From assembly GCA_965153455.1 (NCBI GenBank), contig OZ234493.1, forward strand, positions 8,298,213-8,362,212: a DNA stretch of 64,000 nucleotides, given 5' to 3'. The notes beneath the pieces are model-generated. The model was not told the DNA's origin. It saw only the letters and a program-made list of their open reading frames with translations, and did no database searches. The position numbers and the translations under genes are program-made. Source of the stretch: Sphagnum compactum. Its lineage: Eukaryota > Bryophyta > Sphagnopsida > Sphagnales. Shown in pieces: positions 1-10,265 of this stretch (its first letter is position 1; each line of letters begins with the position of its first letter).

Positions 1-1190
1 ATTCTTCAGAAATTAAATTGTCTAGTTCCTATTAATGATTCATTTAATCTGATTTAATTTTTACTTAATAAATAAATAAAATTCATAATATTTATTTTTC
101 TAATATTTATTCTTTAAACAAGTTAGTATTTCTTCAATATAAGTTAACAATTTATTTATTCTTTTATTATTATTTATTAAAATATGTGATAGTTAATATT
201 TATTAATAAAAAATTAATAGCTAATAAGTATTAATTAGTTAATATTCAGGAATTACCAATTAATTATTAATTTATAGCAATTTAAAAGGTTTTTTTTCAG
301 AGGTAAATTTTTATTTATTTAAGAAATTGAATAAATAAAAAATTAGTATTTTAAAAGTAATGTCCTAACAATTAAATATATTAGAAATTAGAAATGATTA
401 ATTTGTTATTTGATTAATTAAATAGATTTGAAATAATTATTTCTCGAAATAATTTATTATTAATTTTGAATTATTACTAGGAACCAATTGATTAATTATT
501 GAAAACCATGAAAGAATAATGGTCAATGCTACTTTTAAAATTATTAAAATAATTAAACAATAAAATGTAGTAAGTAGTTTTGTAAATGGGTGGGTGGGTA
601 GGTGATTAGTTATTAGCTAATTAATTAGTTACTTATTTCTTACCTATTTAGTTGTATAATTCACAAAATTAAAAATAAACACACAATTTTTGGGAGAATC
701 ATTTTTAATTGCAATTGAATTTGCGACTAAGGTGCAACTAAAAAGTTTAACCAATATGTTTTTCTTTTAATGTTATTTTACATAGTATATAAAGAAAGTG
801 CCTTCTCTTTGGATTTCACATTAAAAATCATGTGCCATTAAAGATGAGTTGAAAGAAGTTTAACCTTAAAAGCAAAACATAAAATAAAATAAAAGGATTT
901 ACATGGTTACTTTTTAATTCACCTACTTTTCTATTGTTCTACCTTCTTATTTATTTACCTACCTTCTTACTTAGGTAGCTAGGTGGGTAAGTAAATAAGT
1001 AGTTTAGATAAATATGTATCTTAGGTAAGTAGACATTTTTTTATGCACATAATTTTACCTACCTACCCACCCATGTAAGTAATTTTATTTTAATTAAAAT
1101 TTTCCAAATTTCAATCAATATGCCATGTGGCAACTTTTCCTTTGTCCAAATGTCATCATGTATATAGTTTGGATCATGTTGATTTTTCAT
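1..1190 (+). repeat. AT-rich dispersed repeat, left copy
   Basis: No gene is seen. Positions 1-660 are TTAATTAA-type AT-rich DNA. Positions about 580-1080 carry a cluster of GGTA/TACC tetranucleotides (for example around 585-605 and 950-1075). The segment from about 680 to 1150 matches, on the opposite strand, the DNA at about 40230-40735. Shared landmarks include a run near TAACCTTA..GCAAA.CATAAAAT, a TATATAAAGAA..GTG block, and the GGTA-rich block in the same order. It is therefore a dispersed repeat, probably a decayed transposon or its end. No coding frame survives and the outer limits are not defined. Confidence 0.55.
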
Positions 1191-1344
1191 CATTATATAT
1201 TATATAAATCATATTAAAAATTCCAAGTTTTGCCACATGGCAAAATCTGATTAGAAAATGTGTTGGCCCTAGAATAATATTTCAATAATAAAAAAAATTT
1301 GGAAATCAAACTCCCATGCATCAACTTGTTGCTCCATAGGGTTT

Positions 1345-2087
1345 ATTCATGATTGGGGTTCCAAAAAAAGGATTCCAAGACTTTTGTGGGGCTACTTTTT
1401 GCAAATAACATTTACTTGAAACAAATTTACTTGTGAAAAAATTTATATAGTCCAGTTTAAAATAATACATTTGATTGTGGTGAGTTTTCACACTCATACA
1501 TAATTGTGTATAAATATTTTGGTTTATAATTTAAAATGTAAAAAATCCCAGAAAATTTTTAAATGAGTTTTAGGACAACCAAACATTTTTTTGGCAAAAT
1601 TATTTTTTGCACATGTGATTTGCACCAAAAGCTAGACATTTTGAACCCATTGAACATAATGTTTTTATCAAATGGTTTAAAAAGTGAGTCCTTTTCCCTC
1701 AAAATTTCAAGACTTTGAATTTTTTATATGATTTGGTTTTTCGTCAAGTTCATCTGATGAACATGTACTTTTATAAAAGGGAACATGTTTTTTTTGTGCA
1801 AAAAGTTTGAAATCAATTGTATAATTTTATGCATTCCTTTTAATTCCTTTTAAAAAAAAGTGCAGTTTAGACATTTGATATAGTTAGTTTACATGATTCA
1901 AAATGACATTTACATAGTATCCAAATTATTTTAAAATATTTTTATTAATTTAACACGACATCATTTTATCAATTGACATACAACAATCCATTACAACTAT
2001 AATAATGTAAAATAAACAAAAATCAAAAGTTGTCCTTTGTAGTCCTATAAATATAGGTCATTCCTTTTTGGTACCCCAATCATGAAT
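1345..2087 (+). repeat. 743-bp terminal-inverted-repeat unit, left copy
   Basis: This non-coding unit starts with ATTCATGATTGGGGTTCCAA and ends with the near-perfect reverse complement (TTGGTACCCCAATCATGAAT), so it has terminal inverted repeats of roughly 25 bp. The whole length is also homologous, in opposite orientation, to 10262-11464. Flanking TA on both sides could be a TA target duplication, but TA is self-complementary and could equally be part of the repeat. It looks like a non-autonomous DNA transposon (MITE-like). The superfamily is not determined. Confidence 0.65.
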
Positions 2088-2560
2088 ACACTCCACACAT
2101 CAATAGAACCATTTCAACATTCATGATAATGCTCATGTTCAAGTTTGTGGTAGATTTTTTACCCTTACACTTGCTCAGGTTTGTGGTAGATCTTCAACAC
2201 TCACGACAATGCGCATACTCAAGTTTGTGGTAAATCTTCAACTCGCACAACAATTTTCTTCATAAGGTAAGGTTTCTCACCTTTATTTATTAATTTTTCA
2301 CAAGACAATGTTCTTGCTACATCATCTAGTTTACGTTTTCCTACATTGTTGACATAGTTGTTATATCATCTAATTTAAGTTGTTGCATCATCGATGTTGT
2401 TGTTACGTCATCTAGTCCACGTTATTGTTGTGTTGTGTTCAAGTTTGTAATAAATCTACAACAAGAAACAATTTCAATTTCTAAATGTTATGTTTTCTCC
2501 GTTTCCATTTATTTATTTTTTTGTCAGTGTGTTTCTTGTTATAGCTAAAAAGATGCAATA
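2088..2560 (+). repeat. Short degenerate tandem repeats before the hAT relic
   Basis: Three to four copies of a ~43-bp unit with the core AAGTTTGTGGTAGATCTTCA lie at about 2135-2260, with a more distant copy near 2438. A second looser repeat with the core CATCATCTAGTTTACGTT follows at about 2315-2430. No gene is visible. These may be the subterminal non-coding part of the hAT element that follows, but no terminal inverted repeat was identified to prove this. Confidence 0.45.
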
Positions 2561-2639
2561 GTAGCATTGTATCCTTTCACCCTTCCCATGTTTTCTTGTT
2601 ATTTGTTGTTATGTTCATATTGCAGCTAAAAAGGTGCAG

Positions 2640-3524
2640 CAACTTAGATGGCATCTACAACTGGTATTCACCTTAACACAACAATGTTTAAAATTGATAA
2701 CAAGTATGGTGAATTTGTGTTTCTTGCTAAAAATATTATTGAAGGACCACAAGAAACATGAAATATCGAGTCAAATATCAAAGGAGATGCATATGGGGCA
2801 TTTACTTTTGCACAACCAAAGCATATGGTATCCTTGGCATTGTGTTACAAATTATTTGGGGTTTTTTGTTATCAATGATGGTGCACAAATTAATTCTTGT
2901 CTTGTAATCCCCAAGTCATATGATGCATTTTTTGCCATTATAATCCAGTTGATGCTAATGTTTCCCATGGAAAAAATAATGGCCTTGTGAATTATATCAA
3001 AGACCATGGGACATCTTTGTTGAAAAAACATGTATCTCGTGAATATGTGGAAGAGCATGAGAAGTGAGATTTGTTCTTAGTACAGAAAGTTGAAAGATGT
3101 GGAAATCTATAAAAAACAACAAAAAAGGAAGAAAATCCCTCCTTTGTGATCATTGAGTTTTTTAGTAATCAATGACCTTATAACAAAGTTGACCCTACAC
3201 ACCATGCCTTTCTTAAAAATTTGGTCAAGTATACATTTGCAAAAGGTTACCGTCCATTGTCCTCTATTGAAAATCCATGGTTAAGGCGCATGATTTTAAA
3301 ACAATGTTCACATATTGTGTTTCCATCTCAACATCAATTGGTGACAGATGTGCTACCAAAAATTGTGTAAAAAACCAAGGAGAGATATGATGTACCCTCA
3401 CCTGCTTCTTATGTTACATGCATGGCATCTTTTGATCTTTGAATGTTTCATGATGAACATGACACCTTTGCCATGGTTGTCAATTTTATTAACAATTTAT
3501 AAAAACCCACACATGTCACAATGG
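2640..3524 (+). pseudogene. hAT transposase relic, N-terminal half (copy 1)
   Basis: Conceptual translation across several frames gives pieces of a hAT transposase. At about 2925-3060 there is a BED-finger-like remnant (CIFCHYNP, later KKHVSREY and EEH). From about 3190 to 3510 there is a stretch containing PLSSIENPWLRRM, then YVTCMASFDL, a stop in place of the next residue, and MFHDEHDTFAMVVNF. The last part matches the SFDLWMSKAGHDIFALAINF segment of the hAT copy at 60.8 kb. Stops and frameshifts make it non-functional. The coding sense breaks off at 3524 and resumes at 11592, on the far side of an inserted element. Confidence 0.75.
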
Positions 3525-4001
3525 GGTGAAAGCACGTTACAGTGGCCAAAAATCGTTGTCACAAATATTTTTTTCAAAATTATACAACTTTCAACTTCCA
3601 CCAAGCCAATATTAAAAGAGTTTTTCATAAATTATACTCAAAATAAAATAGTTCAATTACCAAATAATGCAATTGTAAAAGGAATTTTATTTTTTTAATA
3701 TTAAATGATTAAAGAGTATATTTGTGAGAAAATAAATGTTGTCACAATATATTGCAAAGTGCAAATTTACATCTAAACTGATTCAAATAATTGCAAAACT
3801 TGATGAAATAATTAGTGATATATTAAATATGAATTGACTATACCATTTCAATTATAATTAATATGTTTGACTCATGTTATTTCACAAAAAAAATCTAGAC
3901 AAGTTTTTTATTTAATTAAGTAGAAGTGTGTTGAGAAAAAAAAATTGTTAAAAATTTACTTTCATTCGAAAGATTCAAAAATTGGGTCCATTCATGATTA
4001 G
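3525..4001 (+). other. Left non-coding part of the TIR insertion
   Basis: This is AT-rich non-coding DNA between the GGTGAAAGCAC terminus and the chromovirus 3' LTR. Its last bases (ATTCATGATTAG, ending at 4001) are the start of the 743-bp unit's terminal repeat. That terminal repeat is interrupted here by the retrotransposon and continues at about 10262 as TAGGGGTACC. No gene is seen. Confidence 0.6.
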
Positions 4002-4821
4002 TGACGCGCTCCTTGGTCCCGGGGTGAACCCACTTGAGGGTTCACCAATGTGAAGTTGCGGAAAGTGGGGACCGAAGGGCACGTTCCCGACTTCCAACTC
4101 TAGAAAGGGGTAGAGGGTCGAGTTGGAAGCCCCGGGATTATACTAGGAAGATGGACTAGTAGATCAAGCACGAATCTGCATCCAAAACCAACCACAAATG
4201 AGTTAGTTCACATTCGGGAACACCCTTGGGTGTTGGGACAAGCCACGGGCACTTTGGACTACTTGACTCACCACGGCCCGGACTTGGGGGAAGCCACCAC
4301 CTTCCCCCTTATAGTTATCTCTGCAGCTCACCACGGAGGCTACATCCAAATGGCACATTTTGTTGGGACTCCCGAAATGGAGTCCCGAAACTGTCCCGGC
4401 GGGACTCCTGGGACTTTGAACGGTCATAACTCCCGATTCCAAAGTCCGATCGCAACGAGGTCTGAACCAAAGTTGTAGCCCTCGTTGAGATCTTTCCAAC
4501 GCTATGTCGCACTCCTTGAGGCGACGTCGGGAAAGGGTCGATTCCCGACTTTTAGTGGTCGGGAGTCAAACTGCCAGTTTGACTCCCGGCCCTTCTTTTG
4601 CCCATAACTTGGGCTGCAGATGTCCAAATGGCCAATGCGAGGCCATTTTCGATATTTACGTTTCAAGACCTTTCCAATGACACCAAGAACACCCCAATGC
4701 GAGGTGTTTTGAGCCTTGCTGTCAAGCTCTGAACATTCGGGAGTCCCGGAGGACTCCAAACCTCCAACTTTTCCAAGTGTTGGGCTTCACCCCCACACTT
4801 GGACAAAGTGGGGTTGCGACA
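4002..4821 (-). repeat. Chromovirus 3' LTR, complete (820 bp)
   Basis: In element orientation the LTR begins TGTCGCAACC and ends GGAGCGCGTCA, the usual TG...CA ends. It follows directly after a purine tract (GTGGGGGAGAG on the minus strand). The end at 4002 repeats at 10120 next to the primer-binding site, which fixes both LTR boundaries. The retained 146 bp of the other LTR differs at about six positions by eye. Confidence 0.85.
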
Positions 4822-4832
4822 CTCTCCCCCAC
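4822..4832 (-). other. Polypurine tract of the chromovirus
   Basis: On the minus strand this reads GTGGGGGAGAG and abuts the TG that starts the 3' LTR. Such a tract primes plus-strand DNA synthesis in LTR retrotransposons. A similar tract occurs again at about 5567-5577. Confidence 0.75.
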
Positions 4833-5599
4833 TAGAAGAAAGAGGTCAATGTCCTCATTGACACTTAGAATTTTCCTTCATACAATTGCAATTGCTTTCT
4901 TTTGGATCCTTGGCCATTTACCGACTCTTGCGGCTCGGACCTTGTCTCAAGCTAACTTAGGCGTCCCCAAGTTTCCAACACTTTCTTGACAAGTCCAAGA
5001 AGGTCTTATAGGGAACCCTCTTTCTTTGCTTCGTTAAAAGACTAAACTAATCTAATTGACGAAGCCCTCATTTGGGAGGAACCTTTTTCCATCCTTCCCT
5101 TCATGAGGACTTAAGTCAAGTCTACTCTTGACCTAAGCTACTTGACATGACTCCTTTTCCTATCTCGCGCCTTGGTCACAACAACCAAGCCTTAACTAAA
5201 AGGTTTGCTTATCAAGGTACGAGAAGCAACACTTAGGTTTGCCAAACCCAAGTCCCAAACTACACTTAAAGTATGCGAGCGGGGTCATGACTTCCCGCGT
5301 TGGCCACACTACCAACCAACCCTTTGGGATGCACTTAAAGCATGTGCATGTCCCCGCAAGCTCACCTTGCTTGCCTCCTCTTTTGGGGCCAAGTTTCCTC
5401 AACCCCAAAGTAGGAGTCCGATTTTGATTCGGGCCTACGCAAGAGAGTTCGATTTGTCCATGCCACAACCCTATTTGCCTTAACAAATTTTTCATGATAC
5501 AATTTCTTGGAAGTTTTAAAGCCCTTTTTATTTCACTTGCAACTTGATGTGGTACATTTTATGAAACTCTCCCCCTCTAAAAGAAAGGTGATGTCCTCA
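4833..5599 (-). other. Chromovirus region between pol and the polypurine tract
   Basis: About 770 bp separate the end of the chromodomain frame from the LTR. Short open frames on both strands (for example 5205-5483) do not resemble any protein I know. A ~40-bp segment containing the polypurine tract (about 4821-4861) is repeated with changes at about 5566-5605, at the other end of this region, so most of it may be an inserted or duplicated spacer. Confidence 0.55.
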
Positions 5600-8500
5600 T
5601 CACGCTCTACGTCTTTTCTTTGCCGGTCTAGTGTGGAATTCTTCTATGGCTTCTTGGGCATGTTCCATGTCGAATTCATTCACCCAAGAAGCCTCTATTG
5701 CATGGTAGCCTTTCCACTTAACTAAGTATTCCCGCTCTCGCCCTCTAAGTTGCCTTGATTTAAGCACGGCCTCTACCTCAAACTCTGGTTCATTATGAAC
5801 CAAGTCCGGTGGAGGCCTTGAGTGATGCTCTCTATTAGGCCTTGAGGCGTCGCGGGAGACCGACTTCAAAAGGGAAACATGAAATGTGGAATGAACTCTA
5901 AGATTTTCCGGTAATTCTAACTTATAAGTGTCGGAAAGTTTCTTTTCCAACACTTTGAATGGACCCGCATATGGGCCCATAAACTTATGACTTAACCCTT
6001 CGGGCAACCGGAAGTTCTTTATGTTCAACCACACCTCGTCTCCTTCTTGAAACTTCACCTCTCATCGGGACTTGTCCGTGAAATTCTTGTACCTTTTGTG
6101 CGCCTTTTCCAAGTTGGCTTTTGCCAACTCCCACAAGCGCTTTCTTTTTTCATCAAGTTGTGTGACCATTGGCACTTCCTCACTTGCATCAATCGAAGGT
6201 TGTCCTTGTGCGGCCCAAGTCATGGGCACAATTGGTGACTTGCCCGTCACCATTTGGAATGGGGTGGATCCCGTTGCGGAGTGTACCGAGTTGTTGTAAC
6301 AAAACTCGGCTAACTCCAAATGATCCACCCAATCTTGTTGATCCGCCGCCACATAATTCCTTAGGAATTGTTAACCAAGTTCACCCTCTCGGTTTGTCCA
6401 TCGGTTTGGGGGCGGAATGAAGTGCTCATTTTGAGTTCCGACCCCATTCGCTTCCACAAGGCCCTCCAAAACTTACTCGTGAACTTTGGATCCCGATCCG
6501 ACACTATGTCCTTTGGAAGGCCATGATGCTTGAAAATGTGGGAGAAGAACAACCTCCCCGTCTCTTGAGCCGTGGCTTCATCCTTTGTGGGAATGAAGTG
6601 TGCCATTTTGCTAAATCGATCCACCACAACCATGATGGCATCGAACCCCTTTGAAGGGGGCAAACTTACCATAAAGTCCATTGACACACTTTCCCACGGC
6701 CCTTTGGGAATTGGCAAAGGTTGCAACAAACCCGCTTGCTTCTTATTGAGGGTCCGGTTTTGTTGACAAGTTAAACAAGTCTTGACGTACTCCTCCGCAT
6801 CATCCTTCAAGTTGGGCCAATAGTAGGATTTTTTTAGGAATGTTGTGGTGCGCTTTGCACCACCATGGCCCGCAAGCGGTCCATCGTGACATTCCTTAAA
6901 AGTGTGTCCCTAATTTTCCCTTCCGGCACATAGATTCGGTTTTGCTTGTACCACAACAATCCATTTTTCAAGTGGAAGTGGGACTTGGCTCCATTTTGGA
7001 TGTTTTGCCTTGCCTCCTTGGCAAAAGCATCCCGGCGGTTTGCTAATCTAACTTCCTTTTGAGGTTCCGACTCTCCCACATACACCACTCTAAGTTGGTG
7101 TTTCCGGCTCAAAGCATCGGGGACTATGTTCTCCTTTCCCGGCTTGTGCCGGATGTCCACATTGAACAAGGCCAATGTGTCTTGCCACCTTTGTTGTTTT
7201 GATGACAACTTGGGTTGAGTTGCGAAGTACTTCAAGGTCACATTGTCGGTCCACACCACCACATTTTTGGAGCCTATGTAATGGCCCCAAGTCTTGAGAC
7301 AATGTATGACCGCCCACATTTCCTTCTCGTGAGTTGGCCACCTTCGCTCCGTCTCACTCAACTTCTTGCTTTCAAAGGCCACCGGTCTTCCATCTTGCAC
7401 TATGACACCCCCAATTGCAAAGTCGGAGGCGTTGGAATGGATTTCAAACTCCTTGTCAAAGTCGGGCAACTTCAACACCGGCGCCTTCACCAAAATGCCC
7501 TTCAACGTTCCAAAGGCTTCATCGCATGCTTCATCCCAATCATAAGTGACGGCGGACTTTTTCAAGAGGTTTGTCAAAGGGGCCGCTATTCTCGCAAAGT
7601 TCTTTATGAACTTGCGATAATAGGAGGCCAATCCTAAAAAGGATCTCAAGGCGGGAACCGAGTTAGGCGGCTCCCAATCCAAAATCGCCTTGACCTTGTG
7701 ATCATCCATCATCAAACCATCTTGAGTTATCCTATGCCCAAGGAAATCCACTTCCGTCACCCCAAATTCGCACTTCTCAAGCTTGGCATACAACTTGTTT
7801 TCCCTTAGCCTTTGGAACACCTTGCGAAGGTGCTCCGCATGCTCCTCCATGGAGCTACTATAAATCAAAATGTCGTCTATGTAGACGACCACAAAATCAT
7901 CAAGCCATTCGCGGAAAATGTCATTCATGAGGGTACAAAATGTTGCGGGTGCATTGGTGAGCCCAAAGGGCATCACCAAGAACTCGTATGACCCATACCT
8001 TGTGCGACAAGCGGTCTTTTCTTCGTCCCCTTCCGCGATCCTTATTTGGTAATATCCCGAACATAGATCAATTCTACTAAAAACCTTGGCTCCCGAGAGA
8101 TGATCAAATAGATCATCGATACGAGGTAAAGGATAACGGTTTTTCACCGTTGCCTTATTGAGTGCTCTATAATCCACACACATCCTCAAAGTCCCATCCT
8201 TCTTGTGAACAAAAAGGACGGGTGCCCCATATGGTGACTTGCTTGGTTTGATGTAACCTTTCGCGAGGAGTTCCTCAAGTTGAACCTTGAGTTTCTTCAA
8301 CTCCTCGTGGCTCATTCTATATGGGGCCTTGGCGGGCGGTTCCACTTCCGGTATCACTTCAATCGCATGATCAACTCGTCTTCTCGGGGGCAAGTCTTCG
8401 GGCAACTCTTCGGGCATCACATCCGGGAACTCTTGTAAGACTTGCTTTATGCACTTGGCGGAAGTCACCAACTTGGTGGCTTCCTTGGGCTCATATTCGT

Positions 8501-10076
8501 CCAACACCCGCATGACACACATCATACCGAAACCCCCCACGCATTCTCTTTCCCAAGCTTTTCCTAACATGAAGTGGATGGTTGATCCACCCACACAAGG
8601 CAACTCATGTGCCTTAACTCGCACAATCCCACTTTTAGATGGGATTCTAACCAACCTATTGTGCCCTTCTATGAGCACATTGTTTTGGGTGATGAACTCC
8701 ATTCCGAGAACGCAATCCATTCCACCCAAGGTGGAAACCAACAAGTCCACCTTTCCTCTCCAATTTCCCAATTGGAGAGGCACTCCCTTTGCTTGTAGTG
8801 TAGTTGGATGGGGAACCCCATCCGCGAAATGCACCTCAATGGGTGCCTTGAGCTCCTCCAAGTGGAGCTCCATCCTTTCGGCGCTCTCCCGAGTTATGAA
8901 GTTGTGGGAGGCCCCTGTGTCCAAAAGACATAAGATTTCTCGTTTAGCAATCTTCCCTTTCAAAAATATAAGTCGATTGCATTCCGGTTGGGCTAAAGTG
9001 GCATTGAGAGCAAGTACCTTAGAGCTCCCAACCCCCGTTTTGGATTTGGGACAATCTTTGGAGTAATGCCCCACCTCGTTGCAATTGAAACATGCACCCT
9101 TGGGCTTTGCTCCAAAGTCTCCCTTGGTTTGGCTCCCTTTGAAAGGAGCCCCTTTTTTCACGAAGCTACCTTTTGGCTTGAACCCCGAGCCTTGGAATTG
9201 TTTTGGCTTATCCTTGGTTGGGCTACCTTGCCCCCGGTTCCATTCCTCCTCATGCCTTGGCTTTTTGTGAAGGAACTTGTTGTCCTTCTTGAACCCGGAT
9301 TTGTCGCTCCGCCCCACATCCGAGAAGTTCTCCACTTTTGTGATGGCCTCGGATATTGAGGCGGGCCAACTCTCCTCAAGCTTTCGCTTGGCCCAAGTCG
9401 GAAGTCCCATCACGAATTGGCACACACGATCCAACTCGTGCATGTGCCGGATCTCCAACATGAGTTCGGAATAGGCCCTCACATATTGCCTCAAATTTTC
9501 ATTTGTGGCATTCACAAGGTCGCGGAGTTTGCACCTAGAAATGTAGTCGGAGTTTCTCGGAATGAACTCCGCCTCAATGCGATCCTTGAAAAACTCCCAC
9601 GTATAGCCATGGTTCTTGCCCTCCTCTTGTCTCACCGTCCGCCACCATGTGGCGACATAGCCTTTCAAGTAGGATTGGGCAAGCTCCACGGCGGAATTCC
9701 GTCCAACCTTGGTGGCATGGATATAATCATCCATTTCCGCAAGCTAAGCATCCACCACCTTACGGTCTCGGGCACCATCGAAATTCCCGGGCTTGGCCGG
9801 TTGAAACCTTTCACCTTTGGAGGCCCCCGTTTTGAGGGCCGCCACCAACTCACCAAAGTCGGGCCTATTCATCTTGAGGAGGACTTCAAGTTGCTCCGAG
9901 GTGAATAGGACCGAGCTCCGTTGTTCCTCTTCACTCTCGGGTTCAACCTCGGGCTCATCTTGGTCCTCCCGGAAGTTTGGTTCCTCCCCAATTGATTCCG
10001 GCGGGGCTATTAGGTCATCGACGGGCTCCTCGGACCTAGGCTCTGGGGCTAGCTTCTGGTTCTTCTTGGGTGCCAT
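5600..10076 (-). pseudogene. Chromovirus gag-pol polyprotein, disrupted
   Basis: The reading starts at the ATG at 10076 (MAPKKNQK), just inside the primer-binding site, and the parts are all on the minus strand. The gag N-terminus runs to a TAG at 9744-9746. The same frame continues as a 966-residue stretch (9734-6834). It holds gag, a CCHC knuckle ([14 protein letters not shown], residues 215-228), protease LDTGAS (271-276), reverse transcriptase (about 480-660, YIDD at 618-621) and RNase H (about 755-870). A frameshift near 6830 falls in the integrase zinc region. Integrase core pieces follow at 6361-6810 (VSDRDPKF, GQTERVN) and 6062-6352 after a second frameshift near 6355. A TGA at 6059-6061 precedes the chromodomain part. 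RNase H shows SNASD where family members usually have TDASD, so a catalytic Asp seems to be lost. Confidence 0.92.
5632..5782 (-). other. Chromodomain of the chromovirus integrase
   Basis: The C-terminal ~50 residues read FEVEAVLKSRQLRGREREYL followed by VKWKGYHAIEASWVNEFD and a helix. This is a recognisable chromodomain (aromatic and LVKWKGY core) of the kind fused to chromovirus integrases. In that family it is thought to guide insertion towards marked chromatin. The frame ends KKRRRA-stop at 5600. Confidence 0.85.
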
Positions 10077-10099
10077 CCCAAAAATGTCGTTGAGCTTCA

Positions 10100-10117
10100 C
10101 CTTGAGCTTTGATACCA
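10100..10117 (-). other. Primer-binding site (initiator Met tRNA type)
   Basis: The minus strand reads TGGTATCAAAGCTCAAGG two bases inside the LTR edge. The plant initiator-Met tRNA 3' end normally pairs with TGGTATCAGAGC, so the match is good with one difference. Position and sequence together identify the 5' end of the element's internal region. Confidence 0.85.
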
Positions 10118-10119
10118 CG

Positions 10120-10265
10120 TGACGCGCTCCTTGGTCCCGGGGTGAACCCACTTGAGGGTTCACTAATGTGAAGTTGCGGAAAGTGGGGACCGAAAGGCAC
10201 GCTCCTGACTTCCAACTCTAGAAAGGGGTAGAGGGTCGAGTTGGAAGCCCCGGAATTAGACTAGG
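10120..10265 (-). repeat. Chromovirus 5' LTR remnant (inner 146 bp)
   Basis: This matches 4002-4147 of the 3' LTR with about six differences, then stops abruptly. The retained part is the inner (U5) end, and the outer U3/R part with the promoter is missing. The junction has TAGG shared between the LTR and the host DNA (10262-10265), which suggests a microhomology deletion. Confidence 0.85.

Larger units (their letters stand above)
4002..10265 (-). mobile_element. Ty3/gypsy chromovirus LTR retrotransposon, decayed
   Basis: The element reads on the minus strand in the order 5' LTR remnant (10120-10265), primer-binding site, gag, protease, reverse transcriptase, RNase H, integrase, chromodomain, polypurine tract, 3' LTR (4002-4821). 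Protease-RT-RNaseH-integrase order places it in Ty3/gypsy. The C-terminal chromodomain makes it a chromovirus. The left target duplication is probably ATTAG (3997-4001). It is dead in several ways: the 5' LTR lacks its outer ~675 bp, gag has an in-frame TAG, integrase contains two frameshifts and an in-frame TGA precedes the chromodomain. The clade within chromoviruses was not assigned. Confidence 0.93.

Noticed and set aside
2634-2990. A stand-alone 118-residue gene
   Set aside because: It is one frame of the decayed hAT N-terminal region. The transposase similarity runs through several frames there.
3348-3698. A stand-alone 116-residue gene
   Set aside because: It crosses the insertion point at 3524/3525, and the true hAT similarity is in another frame.
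4203-4759. Several open frames in the 3' LTR
   Set aside because: The region is a bounded LTR with TG...CA ends. Its GC-rich composition leaves frames open by chance.
5205-5495. Open frames on both strands in the chromovirus 3' region
   Set aside because: They lie in non-coding retrotransposon sequence, overlap each other on opposite strands and have no recognisable domain or envelope-like features.
10120-10259. A true 140-bp LTR with an ACTAG target duplication on the right
   Set aside because: The other LTR continues past this point to a TG...CA end flanked by a polypurine tract at 4822. The short copy is better explained by deletion.
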